Positions 34,725 to 46,041 of a stretch of DNA of 64,000 bases are shown one piece after another. The notes beneath the pieces are model-generated. The model was not told where the DNA came from and did not search any database. It saw only the letters and a program-made list of their open reading frames with translations. The first letter of the stretch is position 1, and each line of letters starts with the position of its first letter. Position numbers and translations under genes: made by a program. The DNA is from Schoenoplectus triqueter (taxonomy: Eukaryota > Streptophyta > Magnoliopsida > Poales > Cyperaceae), in contig CAXKVV010000081.1 in NCBI GenBank assembly GCA_964058805.1, forward strand, positions 496,001 through 560,000. The letters are read 5' to 3'.

Positions 34725-37700
34725 TTAAAAATAGTCCGGACGCGGAGAGTTGTACATATATCCATATTCTTCATAGTTGTACATATATGGATTTGAGTAT
34801 CTCGCAAATGGATTTTCTTCCTCATTGTGCTGGTTCACCTCCGACTCTGCCTCTGGCATCCTTTCATTTGGGTCAGAACTTGATGCAGCGGTAACTTCTT
34901 CCCGATCAATTGAGTACATCCACAATTTATCTTGAAGCCTACTTTCTGCATCGTATCAATCTTTCAATAAAACCAGAGCCTCAAAGACTTTCTCACCCAA
35001 TCTCGTTCTTTTATCAGTTAAAACCCTGTTAGCTGCGCTGAAACATGATTCAGAAGCTACTGTGGAGACCGAAACAACAAAAATATCACAAGCCATGGAT
35101 GCTAAAGTTGGGAACATGCCCTTGACTTGATGCCAAAATTGTAAAATGCTAAAATTTTCATCATCGAGTCTTATGTTGTCAAAGTCAGACTTAAAGTTTG
35201 CAAATATCTGTATCTCTATGTTGGTTGTTGCACGAGGGGTCGATGTTGAAGGTGAGTCAGAGTTTCTACGCAGGATAGACTGGATACGAGACATAGTAGA
35301 CATGCTACCTCTTGTTGACGGATTGGTTGGCGCTGGCATATTTGAAGTCACCCTAGCCTAATTAAGGAAATAATTTAGTTTTTATGTATAAATATTATGA
35401 ATTAAAAATTAAAGAGATAATTATAATCTACCTCATTATGACGTTGTTCATATATTTTGTATACACACTCAAAGAGAGTGTTTACTTCTTCAAATGCATT
35501 CCCTATTTCAAGACTCATGTTCTCCCTAATTGTAGTAAGAAATTGGGCGGTATCATCTATCTTCCACCTATGATGGATAAATTTTGATTAGTTCATAAAG
35601 TGATGCATATATTTATTATGTAATTTAATATTTTAGATTTTAAATTTTAGCACTAACCTAGGATCAAGGCAACATGCAACGATGATGATGGGGGAGGGGG
35701 TATTTCGCGTCAATACTTAAGAAACTTTGCCTTCATCGGTTCCAATGAATACCATAAAATGTCATCTTCAGCTAGCTCTTTTGTTTGGCATGCATGCCAG
35801 TCAGAAATAGTTATAAGCTCCTCCAATAATGCGGCCGCTATCAGTGTGTAAGATGCAGAAAGTCTTACTGTAGCGGTATAAAATATTTCTAAGAATGGAA
35901 CCATCTCCTCCAATATTTTCCACTCGCTCTCTATTAGAAGTAATTGTTGGCCCTGTTGACTCCTACTTAGTGAACGTTCCAAGGCTGGTCTAAGATGAAT
36001 TATTTTCCTTAGCAACCTGTATGTGCTGTTCCAGCGAGTGTCAACATCCCAAGGGATTTGCACTATTTGAACACCCAATTGCCTGCACAACTCAGCAAAA
36101 AATTCTCTCTTCCGAATACTCGAATCTATATACCTGAGAGCATCCTTGTACTTACCAATCAAGTTCTGAATTTGGTCGACTTCCATATCCGCTTTAACAA
36201 TTAAGTTTAGAATATGACATGCACATTTTGAGTGAAAAAAATGCACCATCTACTATGGGTTTGAGGGTATTCGTTAAAAGCTTAATTGCGGCATTACAGT
36301 TGCTAGCATTATCAAAACCAATAGCAAAAATCTTATCTCGACATTGAAATTCCTCAATTACACTTAACACAAACCTAAAAATTATCTCTGCATCATGCGG
36401 ATAATCCAGTACTCGAAAAGTAAGTAATCTTTTATTTAAAAACCACGTACCAAAGTTAGTATCATCGGTGATCCAATGAGAAGTAACAGTACAATATGAT
36501 TTATTATGTTTACCGGACGATCAAATATCAGAAGTTATAGATATCTTATGTTTTGCACTTTTAATTTCATCATACATATCACTTTGTTTTTCCCAAAACA
36601 TTTTAAACAATTCATCATTCATTTTGTCACACTCCAGAATAATTAAATCGGATTAGGGGTGATTAATCCCGCCACGTACGCACGATGAGACGTGCGTACA
36701 AAAGGCTAAATGAATTAAATAAGATAAATCTTAGAATAAATAAAACAATAATAATAATACAAAACAAAACAGTCCAGAATATACAGATAAATACAACGCC
36801 TAACACCGGCGGGGCTAACTCCATCGGAATGGGTAGCAAAATCTCTCAAATAAAGCCCAAAGAAAGAAACCAAAAACCCGATGCCCGATAAGTCCTAATC
36901 ATCTACCCGCCTCACTGTGCTGATGCGGTGAAGCACCTATGATATCACGCAGGACTGCACCTAAAACTCTCATCAAATACTCGATCCCGCTCCTATGAAC
37001 CTGAATCCCACAACCACCGTGGAAACGTGAGTAATTTTTTTTATTACTCAGTACGGATTTAGATCCAGTCTTAAGATTTGATCTTCTTTCCTAGACTGGA
37101 CCCAAATACCGATACCGAATTTTAAATGCAATGAAATATTTTCATATATGTTAATGTAGTATTATTTTATACATATTGAGAACACACCTACATGAATGAC
37201 ATGAAATAGCAAATAAACCCGAAATAAAAAATTTGTGGAAATAATAATATAATATAGAATATACGGTACGAAAATCAAACACCCGAAATAAATATCCCGA
37301 TTGTAAATCACCAGATCTATCCCAAGCGGGCGCCACCAGTGTCCCAACTTACGAACTTGGGTCTTGCCTAAGCGGGCGCCACCAGCGACCCAACTTACGA
37401 ACTTAAGACTTTATGTTTATGCGGCGCCAATGCCGCATAAACGATAATTCGGGCTCCCGAGGCGATAACGCCCTAGGAGAGTGAGCGTGCATAAGCACGC
37501 ACTCTGGTCTACTAAATCTGGTAATTCACCTTACAAAATAAAAACAAACGGATAAATATGTCTTCAGTTGCCATATTGCCAAAGGAGATAACTACTCGTG
37601 AATTAACAAATCGAAATCAAATGGGAGCCTACACTGTACCAACCAAGGGTCAGAGGACCGCATCCCGTAAAAGTATCAAAATGAAATATAAACAAATGGG

Positions 37701-40156
37701 AGCCTACACTGTACCCACTAAGGTCAGCGGACCGCATCTCGACTTTCTCTGTACCAACCAGGGGCCAAAGAAGAAAGCCCTTCGGACAATATTAGGATCC
37801 TAAATAAGCCGGATAGATATAATAATATAGTAGCACGAAATAGATTCCAGTCTCGGATATGGCCGCCCACACTAAACACTGAAGTACACGGTATCCTAAT
37901 CGCTCAAATTTGGATTAAAAATTTAATCATATAAAGAATAATAATAAAATATAATAAAGATCAAAAGAAAACACTCTGACACAGCCGAACCCGCCAAATG
38001 ACGGGATCGGTGGATAATTCGACAAGCACAAATGCGCAGTACATATACAGACCGGTGGGTCCCACGGGCCTATGGGTCACCGTACGTAACCACAACGGTC
38101 TGGTTATGCAAGGCAACTCAGAGTGGGAATTACCCGGTCCGTTTCTCAGCACTCCCATGCATTTAATGCATGATCAACTACCTAACTCAATTAATGATTA
38201 GTAATAGTAATAATATTTTCCTAATAAATAAAATCTACAACTTGAATTTTTTAACTCTATCTGATCCTATCTCGGGACTATTTCCCGAATCCTACTCCTA
38301 TCATGTCTACGTGCAGTATGACATGATATGATATGCGAATGCGGGTATGTCTCAAATATGCTGGTCAATTTATCGGATGCATATGACAGGTCATATTTAG
38401 CCTCTACTATTTTTTGGTCAGAAAATACCGCAATTCTGATTTATTTTAAAAACAGTTTTACTTTCGGTTTGGGTTCCTATTTCTGAAGAAGGAAAATCAA
38501 ATCCCAGGAAACCGTACCTGGGAGTGCTGGTGAGGATCACGGAGTCGCTCTACTCCGTATGTAGAACACCGGCCTCGGGGTCGGTGTCCGCGTACGTCTG
38601 GTCGGGAATGACCTCGTACTCCGCGAGTGGATCCGAGTCGACTATATCACCTATTTTAAATTTAAATTAGATGTTTATTAGTTTTAACTTGACTTACTTC
38701 ACGATTAATAATTAATTTAGATGGATAATTAATTAAACGGTCGTTCAGGTTTTATCGTCTTTTCTTGAAAATTTTGGCAGCATTCTTGCTGCATCTATGC
38801 AGTGTCGAAAATTTTAGTTTCTCGCTTATCGATCCGTTTAGTTGTGTTTATCGTTCTTGATCGCGTTTATACGTTCATTCTTTATTTTAAATTTTGAGTT
38901 TATGGATTTAATTATCAAATCATTTAATTTAAAATAGAGAAATTGATTAATATATGATATATAATATATTCTAATATTATATTCTAATATTCTTTTATTT
39001 ATTCTTTTAAATAGAGAGATTGATTAACATATATTTATATATTTATTTAATTATTAATATTATTCTATTATTAAATAGAGAAATTGATTAATATAGAATA
39101 TATATAATATTTCATTTATTTTACAAATAGAGAAATTGATTAATATATATTTTAATATTTATTAAGTACATTCTAATTATGGTTTTTTTACTATATTTTT
39201 AATTTATGTAGTTTCTTTATTATATATAATAATTATTATTATTAGATTTTTATAAGTTAGGGAAAATAATTTTAAAAATAAAAGAAAAGAAAAGAAATAA
39301 ATAAAATAAAATAAATGAAAAATAAATAAAACAAAAGTAAAGAAAAGTTGTTATATTATTTATGTGTTGGTGTTTTAATGTTCGGAATCATACGCTGACT
39401 ACCAAATCGTTGGTGCCAATGCACCGATATCTCGAATCGGGGGCAGTCAGGGAATATAATCATTTCCCATATTAAAGTTTACGTTATTATCCATGGATAC
39501 CGCCAAACCTTTCGGGGTGGCTTCCAATTAATTGTATCTCTAGCCATATACTTGATAAAATTTCTCCTGACCTTTGCAGGGTCATATTTAAAGTACCCTC
39601 CTGCAGCACCAAACTGTGTTTGGACCATACTGGCACTCCTGTGTTCTTCAGGTATTTGGTCACCATTTTTATCATGTTTTTTCTTATGTTTTAAAAGTGT
39701 GCCAGTACCAGTTGATGATTTGTAAGTATAAATTTTCTTACAAATTAAACACTTACCTCTGACTAGCTTCTTATCCTCTCTTATTGGCTCAAATATTTGT
39801 CAGCATTCCCCTATTAGTTCTCGCCCTCTCTTTGTGCTGGTGGTGATACTAGGTTGAACCGAATCTTCGTTACTCATGGCTACATCTAGAATAACTTCAG
39901 GACCTACAGGAGGTTCTATTACATTTGCATGGTGCATGGTTGATGACTCACCTGACACCGGTGGGACTGGAATATTCATGATGTGTAGGACTCATGGTGG
40001 AATACCATATGATGCATTGTAGTCTACATTATCATATGACATAGGTGGAACTAGAACTGAAAAATTATTTTACTCTGATATCGGAGAATATGGTTGTGGC
40101 AGGCCATGTTGCATATTTGCATTATACATCCAGTTTTGATTTTGGTTTGGTTCCAT
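34725..40156 (-). pseudogene. hAT transposase pseudogene (BED zinc finger, Ac-like), split by an insertion
   Basis: The N-terminal region starts MEPNQNQNWMYN (ATG at 40156) and includes a BED zinc finger near 39690-39770 (CLICKKIYTYKSS, then HKKKH). The coding then resumes at about 36640 (NDELFKMFWEKQ, then SHWITDDTNFGTWFLNKRLL, FAIGFDNASN, FHSKCACHILNLIVKADM). GT-AG introns separate exons 35658-36640, 35432-35567 and one from 35357. The last exon has the hAT dimerisation domain (FWHQVKGMFPTLASMACDI, ASESCFSAANRVL). Three tryptophan codons have become TGA (36521-36523, 35710-35712, 34956-34958), and TAG-type stops occur in the N-terminal part. It is inactive. Confidence 0.88.
36640..39480. 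mobile_element. Insertion in the hAT gene, probably a long solo LTR
   Basis: The hAT reading frame is interrupted by about 2.8 kb of mostly non-coding sequence. The left side begins close to TGTCACACTCC, a start seen in long LTRs of plant Ty3 (Tekay/Del-type) elements. Two internal tandem duplications are visible: GCGGGCGCCACCAG units near 37326-37400 and ATGGGAGCCTACACTGTAC units near 37621-37740. No gag or pol was found. The right border and target duplication could not be fixed, so the solo-LTR identity is an inference. Confidence 0.5.
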
Positions 40157-41167
40157 ATTATTGTTTCGTAAGAAAAATAGGAAATGGGAAACTTTTTTTT
40201 GGGTATTGATTTGTAAATTAAAAAACATGCATAGAAATATGCAAAAAAAAATTAAAAAAAAAAGTCGGGTATGGAATTAATATGGCAACAGTAGTAAATA
40301 TAAAAAAACTCAACTATTTTTCCTATATGCATTCAGATATGGCTAATTCACTATAGAAAAATGAAAATGAAATTCAGATATGGCTAATTCTAGTTATTTT
40401 TCACCAATTTTTTTAGAAAAAAATCAAATTTTAAATTACATATCTCTACTAAAAAAGCAATGAAATTTAGAATTTAGATGGAGAGTGTAATAGAGAGCAA
40501 AAGATAGTAGAAAATATAGAGTAAGAGAGTGATTTTGAATTTAAGAGAGAAAATTTTTTGGATGAAATGAATTTGATGAATTATAGACGTATTTATAGAT
40601 GAATTATAACTTATTCTGGGTACATTTTTTGGGAGAGCAAACAATTTCCTTCTAACCTAGTGCAATTTTTGGAAAGCAAAAAAATTTGTCTCTGCATCCA
40701 TTAAAATGACCAGACATTTTAGCATGCGGCGAGCGCTTCCTAATATCTAAGCCTCTGACCACTATGGCTAGTGTTCTAATTTCTTACTTAACATAGTATC
40801 GCAGTCTAGCTATGGATCTATGATATTGATACAGTTTAGCTATGGACCTATTGTATTGATACAGTCTAGCTATAGACCTATGAGGTTCATATCTCACTCT
40901 TACACACACTAATTTCTTTCTTAAAAAAAATAAGGATACAGTGAAATATGCTACATAGATAGTATAACCTTCTTGGCCTATCTGACCAATAGGCAATAAC
41001 CTTCTTGGCTTTTCGCTATTTGAGAAAGTAAAGGCACCAAGTTGCTTTTTCTGTGGACTCCTGCAACCCTCTGAACCTATCTGAGTATGAGTATCTAACC
41101 TGACCTCTCTCTCCGAGCCTCTTTACGACTGGAGGAGAGATAATATGCGAGTATTTTATTTTCAATT
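40157..41167. other. Upstream flank of the hAT transposase, no gene
   Basis: AT-rich; three near-identical TAGCTATGGACCTAT-like units lie at 40806-40882. No gene is recognised. Confidence 0.45.
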
Positions 41168-41176
41168 AATTAATAA

Positions 41177-42274
41177 GGGTCCGTTTGGCAAATAAAGGAA
41201 TAGCTTTGAAATAGTGTTAATTTTAGAAGAGTGATAAAATAGTATTTTTTTTGGAAGAGTGGTAGAAGAGTGGTATTCTTGACTATTCGGAAGAGCGAAA
41301 ATATCGTTTGGCAGTTGTTACTCAGAATAGTTAAAATATGAATAATTATGATACTAATAATGATGATGATAATAATAATAGTAAAATAATAATCATAATA
41401 GTAAGATAATAATAATAAAATAATAAAAAATAATTATAATAAATAATAATATTATAATAGTAATATAATAAAAATATAAACATAATCATAATATAGTAAT
41501 ATAATAATAAAAAATTATAATTACAATCATAATTATAATAATAATAAGTAATCATAATTTTAATAATATAATCATAATCATAATCATGATAATAATAATT
41601 ATAGTCATAATCATAATAATATAACCATAATCATAATTATAAAATAATTAAAACTAATTATAATTATAATAATATAATAATAAATTAATCATCACTATAA
41701 TCAACATATAATAATATAGTACAACATAATAAAATAATAAAAAGTATTAATAATCATAATCATAATCATCATAATATAATAATATAATAATAAATAATCT
41801 TGATCATAATAATATAATAATAAAATAATTATATTTATATTCATAATATAATATTATAATATTAAAATTATATTTATAATAATAATAAATAATACAATAA
41901 TACTAATGGTAACGATAATATAATAACAATAATGATAATAATAATTTAATAATAATAATATAATGATAATAATAATAATAACTAATAATCATAATATTAA
42001 TATAATAATAAATTATAATCATAAATATAATATAATATTATAATAATACTAAATCTTAATCATTATCATAATATAATAATATAATATAATATAATCAAAC
42101 AATAATCGCTATTCTGACAAGAGCTAATCCGGTATTCCACCTGTAAGTTGGTATACCGGATTAGCACTATTCTGCACTCTTCTACTTAGTCTAAAATTCG
42201 TTTGGCAAATTAATTCATCGGAATAGCTATTCTATTCTAAATTTTTGCTATTCCATTGAGTGCCAAACACTCCC
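41177..42274. mobile_element. PIF/Harbinger-like (Tourist-type) MITE with internal ATA expansion, 1.1 kb
   Basis: The ends GGGTCCGTTTGGC and GCCAAACACTCCC form an imperfect inverted repeat and are flanked by the 3-bp target duplication TAA (41174-41176 and 42275-42277), as expected of Harbinger-class elements. About 41338-42095 is an expanded run of ATA/AAT/ATC-type triplets (imperfect), which makes the element much larger than a normal MITE. It sits inside the left target duplication of the RTE LINE. Confidence 0.8.
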
Positions 42275-42991
42275 TAAGTGAATAGAGTAGCTTTAACTCA
42301 TCTTGTGTGGACTAGTTTCTGCACAGTCTGTCTCAAACTAGAATAAAAGAGGAGGATTGCGGTGGGTGTGGTGAGCCCTGCACTAAAACAACCAATCTTT
42401 ATGGAAATGAAACCTAGCCAATTTTCATTGGGGCGTCACCCTCTTAGCGACGCGCCATATTGAAACCCGAATATAGTGATAAGAGAACAAGGGCTGGGTC
42501 GTTACCGCCTTAGTGGTGCGCCATATTGGAATCCGAATATGGTGACAAGTGAGCGAGGACCGGATCGTCATCACCTTAGTGACGAGCTACATCGGCGCCC
42601 GGATGTAGTGTCAAATGAATAAGGGTCTTCGCACTTGACTCGACGAGTGTGAGGGGCAAGGAAACTAGTCGGGGAAAGTATGATTCGTTTAGGTAGTTGA
42701 AATGTAAGGTCCTTAACAGATAAGTGATGTGTATTTTGCTAAGCTAATAAATACCCTAATTTATACTTAATTTCAGCCGCAAGCGCACGGCCTAGTCAAG
42801 TAGTAGTTGGGGTGTCGAACCACAAGGACAAGGATGAATTACCGGTTCTAACAAGTTTCACTAATCTAGACAATCAAAAGTGAGTTTTGGTTTTAAACTA
42901 AAAGTAAACAAATCTAACAACAACGACTGGAGAGTTTATCAGATTGAGGATTCTAGGGGTTTTCGGCTTCACTCTCACTCGTTTGGTCAAT

Positions 42992-44770
42992 TCACTCAAT
43001 TTTAGTGACAACGTCGGTGAATGGGATGTTGACATTCAATTTCTTTAACAATTTAACAAACCTAGCATATTGTTTATCCAATTTTGTGTTAACAAGTCTT
43101 TGAGGGTAAGGGATAAACCTGTGTGGGGGTACATACCTCGGTATGTCCCCCTTTACCTGATTCGGCGTTGGCGCATTGGTGTTTCCCTTGTCAGCCTCTT
43201 GCTCCATATCATCATGATTTTCTGGCCGGAAGTCGGGTTGTTTCTGGTGCACATGAACTCCGGCATCGTGAGGCACCTCGGGTCCATCATATGCAGTCTC
43301 ACTCCTCAAAGTGATGGCCTTAACAGTTGCATTTGGATTGCAATCCGGTTTAGGCGGTAGCTGACCAGGTTGGCGTGAAGACGACGATGTCAGTTGCTCC
43401 ACTTCCGTTTCTAAAAGTTTCCCATGAGTCGCTAGTAGATCAACTTTCATGCTTAGATCCCTAATTTGGTCGGCCACTTGTTGGTTGACCCTCTTTTGGT
43501 CATGCCTGAACTCCGCTTGTTCTTGCATCATTTTTTCCATAATTTGTTCCAAATTAGATTTCTGCGGAGCGCCTTGGTCAAATTGGCTCTGTCCGTACCC
43601 CTGATTAGATCGGTTCTGATTGGAACTTTGGTTCTGGTTTTGGGGTTGATCGTCTTGGTTGTTTCTCCATGAGAAATTTGGGTGATTTCTCCATCCTGGG
43701 TTGTAAGTGTTTGAGTAAGGGTTGTTCGGCGGTCTGAAATTATTGTTGAATGCATTGACTTGCTCCGCATCCCCCTCGGCAGATCTTCCCCAATTGCAGT
43801 TTATGGCCAAGTGATCGCCTCCACCACAAATAGCACAAGTAGGTGATTGATGTACCGCTGAAATATTTTGGTTGGTCAAGCGGTCTATGCTCTTTTGCAT
43901 CGCCTCCAATTGTGCTGCCAATTTGGTTGAGACGTCCATCTCAATCACACCCGGTGCACCTCGAACGGGTCCTCTCACCGAGCTCCATTGTTGCTGCCCT
44001 AATGCCATCTCATCAATCAATTTGTAGGCATCCCGGGCGCTCATATTCATCAAATTGCCTCCTGCTGCTGCATCAATGGTTAGCTTAGAGGACTGCTCAA
44101 GTCCCTCATAGAAAATCTGAAGAATGAACCACTTCTCGAGCTCGTGGTGTGGGCAAAGGTGCAACAGCTCTTGGTATCTATCCCATGCCTCGCTGAGAGA
44201 TTCTCCTCCTCTTTGCCTGAAATTTGTAATTTGAGCACGAAGGGCAGAAGTTTTAGATGGAGGAAAATACTTAGAAAGAAAAACATCAGACATTTGGTCC
44301 CATGTTCTTATTGTTCCGGTATCTAATGACCTTAGCCAATTTTTAGCCTTATCTCCTAAAGAAAAAGGAAATGCTCTAAGTTTAATGGCCTCGGGTTCAA
44401 CACCATTAATTTTAACCGTATTACATAGTTCTTCAAACATGGCCAAATGTTGGTTTGGGTCTTCATGGGCTAAACCGTTGAACATGTGTTGAGAGAGCAT
44501 GTTCAAGAGAGCGGGTTTCAGCTCGAAGTTATTTGCTGCTACATTAGGCACCGTGTAGCCTAGTTGAATTCCAATTGCTTTCGGGGCAGCAAAGTCCTTC
44601 AAATGACGGTTTTCATCATTCTCCGCCATTTGGTTTGCTTCTGCGATGGCTAGATGAATAAATGGTTGCTCAAGAAGAGAAGTTGTCTCCTTGGTTCTAC
44701 GTTTGTACACAAGAGACCTGATTGCCCGGCCAGATCGAGTCCTGAAAGAGCAATCAAACAAGTAGATCAC
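42992..44770 (-). CDS. Athila-like gag protein, 592 codons, uninterrupted
   Basis: An open gag frame that forms the virus-like particle in Ty3 elements. It contains the retrotransposon gag core (LRAFPFSLGDKAKNWLRSL, FLSKYFPPSKTS, WDRYQELLHLCPHHELEKWF, FYEGL) and a zinc knuckle CAICGGGDHLAINC (CX2CX4HX4C). A glutamine-, asparagine- and proline-rich tail follows. Translation may begin at an internal ATG (MAENDENRH) near the 46th codon rather than at the first one. It ends early in PFTDVVTKIE, where the frame runs into deleted LTR sequence; in full elements protease would follow. It is unbroken, which fits the small age seen in the LTRs. Confidence 0.88.
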   Translation of the reverse strand: MIYLFDCSFRTRSGRAIRSLVYKRRTKETTSLLEQPFIHLAIAEANQMAENDENRHLKDFAAPKAIGIQLGYTVPNVAANNFELKPALLNMLSQHMFNGLAHEDPNQHLAMFEELCNTVKINGVEPEAIKLRAFPFSLGDKAKNWLRSLDTGTIRTWDQMSDVFLSKYFPPSKTSALRAQITNFRQRGGESLSEAWDRYQELLHLCPHHELEKWFILQIFYEGLEQSSKLTIDAAAGGNLMNMSARDAYKLIDEMALGQQQWSSVRGPVRGAPGVIEMDVSTKLAAQLEAMQKSIDRLTNQNISAVHQSPTCAICGGGDHLAINCNWGRSAEGDAEQVNAFNNNFRPPNNPYSNTYNPGWRNHPNFSWRNNQDDQPQNQNQSSNQNRSNQGYGQSQFDQGAPQKSNLEQIMEKMMQEQAEFRHDQKRVNQQVADQIRDLSMKVDLLATHGKLLETEVEQLTSSSSRQPGQLPPKPDCNPNATVKAITLRSETAYDGPEVPHDAGVHVHQKQPDFRPENHDDMEQEADKGNTNAPTPNQVKGDIPRYVPPHRFIPYPQRLVNTKLDKQYARFVKLLKKLNVNIPFTDVVTKIE

Positions 44771-44875
44771 AGAAAATAAAAGAAAGATAAAAGAAAATAA
44801 AAGAAATGAAATAAAAATTAAAAAAGAAATATCTAGTCTTAGTTACTAAAGGTTGAACCGATATTCACACCGTTG

Positions 44876-44893
44876 TCCCCGACAACGGCGCCA
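44876..44893 (-). promoter_or_regulatory. Athila-like primer binding site
   Basis: TGGCGCCGTTGTCGGGGA on the minus strand begins a few bases after the 5' LTR end. It is the site type used by Athila/Tat-group Ty3 elements in plants. Confidence 0.85.
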
Positions 44894-45935
44894 AAAAGCT
44901 TGATGTGTATTTTGCTAAGCTAATAAATACTCTAATTTATACTTAATTTCAGCCGCAAGCGCACGGCCTAGTCCAGTAGTAGTTGGGGTGTCGAACCACA
45001 AGGACAAGGATGAATTACCGGTTCTAACAAGTTTCACTAATCTAGATAATCAAAAGTGAGTTTTGGTTTTAAACTAAAAGTAAACAAATCTAACAACAAC
45101 GACTGGAGAGTTTATCAGATTGAGGATTCTAGGGGTTTTCGGCTTCACTCTCACTCGTTTGGTCAATTCACTCAATTTGATCTTTTAATATGTTCTAGTG
45201 TTTGTCGGGGATTCAATCTCAGATTTTAGTACCAAATTTACACTTTCGTGGCTTGATACCGTACCTAAACAATTTGGGTTTCACGATTAAGTACTTCACC
45301 TTACAAGTCTAAGCCCATTAAGATCAATGAATCACTTGGGCATAACCTAGATTTTGTACTTCGCCTTTCGGTACCTCACACAATTTCTAAGGTTTCCTCG
45401 GTTTTTCCTTAGGTAATAAGTTTCACGGTTAAGTACTTGGCCTACAACCTAGATCACTATTTTGGGTCAGAAGATTCAGTTCCACCTTTCGGTTTCCGCT
45501 TTCACTTCTAGGATAACATGCAGTTGATTAAATTAGGCATTCAATTTAGACAAAACAGCAATCACAAACAACAAGAACTAAAAGATCAACAAACGAGTAA
45601 ATTAAACCATTCGAGTTATCGAGTTTACACCTAGACCCCTAGAAGGGTGTCTAGCCACAAATTATGTCAAAGATTGTATCAAGATTCATGTTTAAACAAC
45701 AATACAACATGAGAAAAGAGTAAAGAAAAGACTACACCAAGAAGATCTACGATTTCTCGCCCGGTTCTTGAGTTCTCCTTCAAATTCTCCCTCTAATGGT
45801 GTTCTTCCTCTTTTTTCTTGCTTTGGAACTCCTCTCCAGACAGTTGAGAGATGTCTGGAACGAAGGGGTGTCAAAATCTATTAATTCCAATGAGAAAACC
45901 GCTTTAAAACTGCCAATTCGCGCTGCCAGCCCAAA

Positions 45936-46041
45936 AATTGCGGTCCGCAATTTTTGTCATTTTTTCCAGAATGAACCAGATAGCATTTGCGGTCCGCAAT
46001 TGATAATTGCGGTCCGCAATTGATAATTGCGGTCCGCAATT
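45936..46041. repeat. Short palindromic repeats in the Athila LTR
   Basis: Four copies of TTGCGGTCCGCAA, a near-perfect inverted repeat around a single central base, lie at about 45939, 45988, 46008 and 46028. The last three are 20 bp apart and joined by TTGATAA. They lie in the U3 part of the 5' LTR (minus sense), about 240-340 bp from its start, and may be a promoter or enhancer element. Confidence 0.75.

Noticed and set aside
41346..41555. 69-codon minus frame in the ATA run
   Set aside because: It is made of Tyr, Ile, Asn and Leu codons forced by the triplet repeat.
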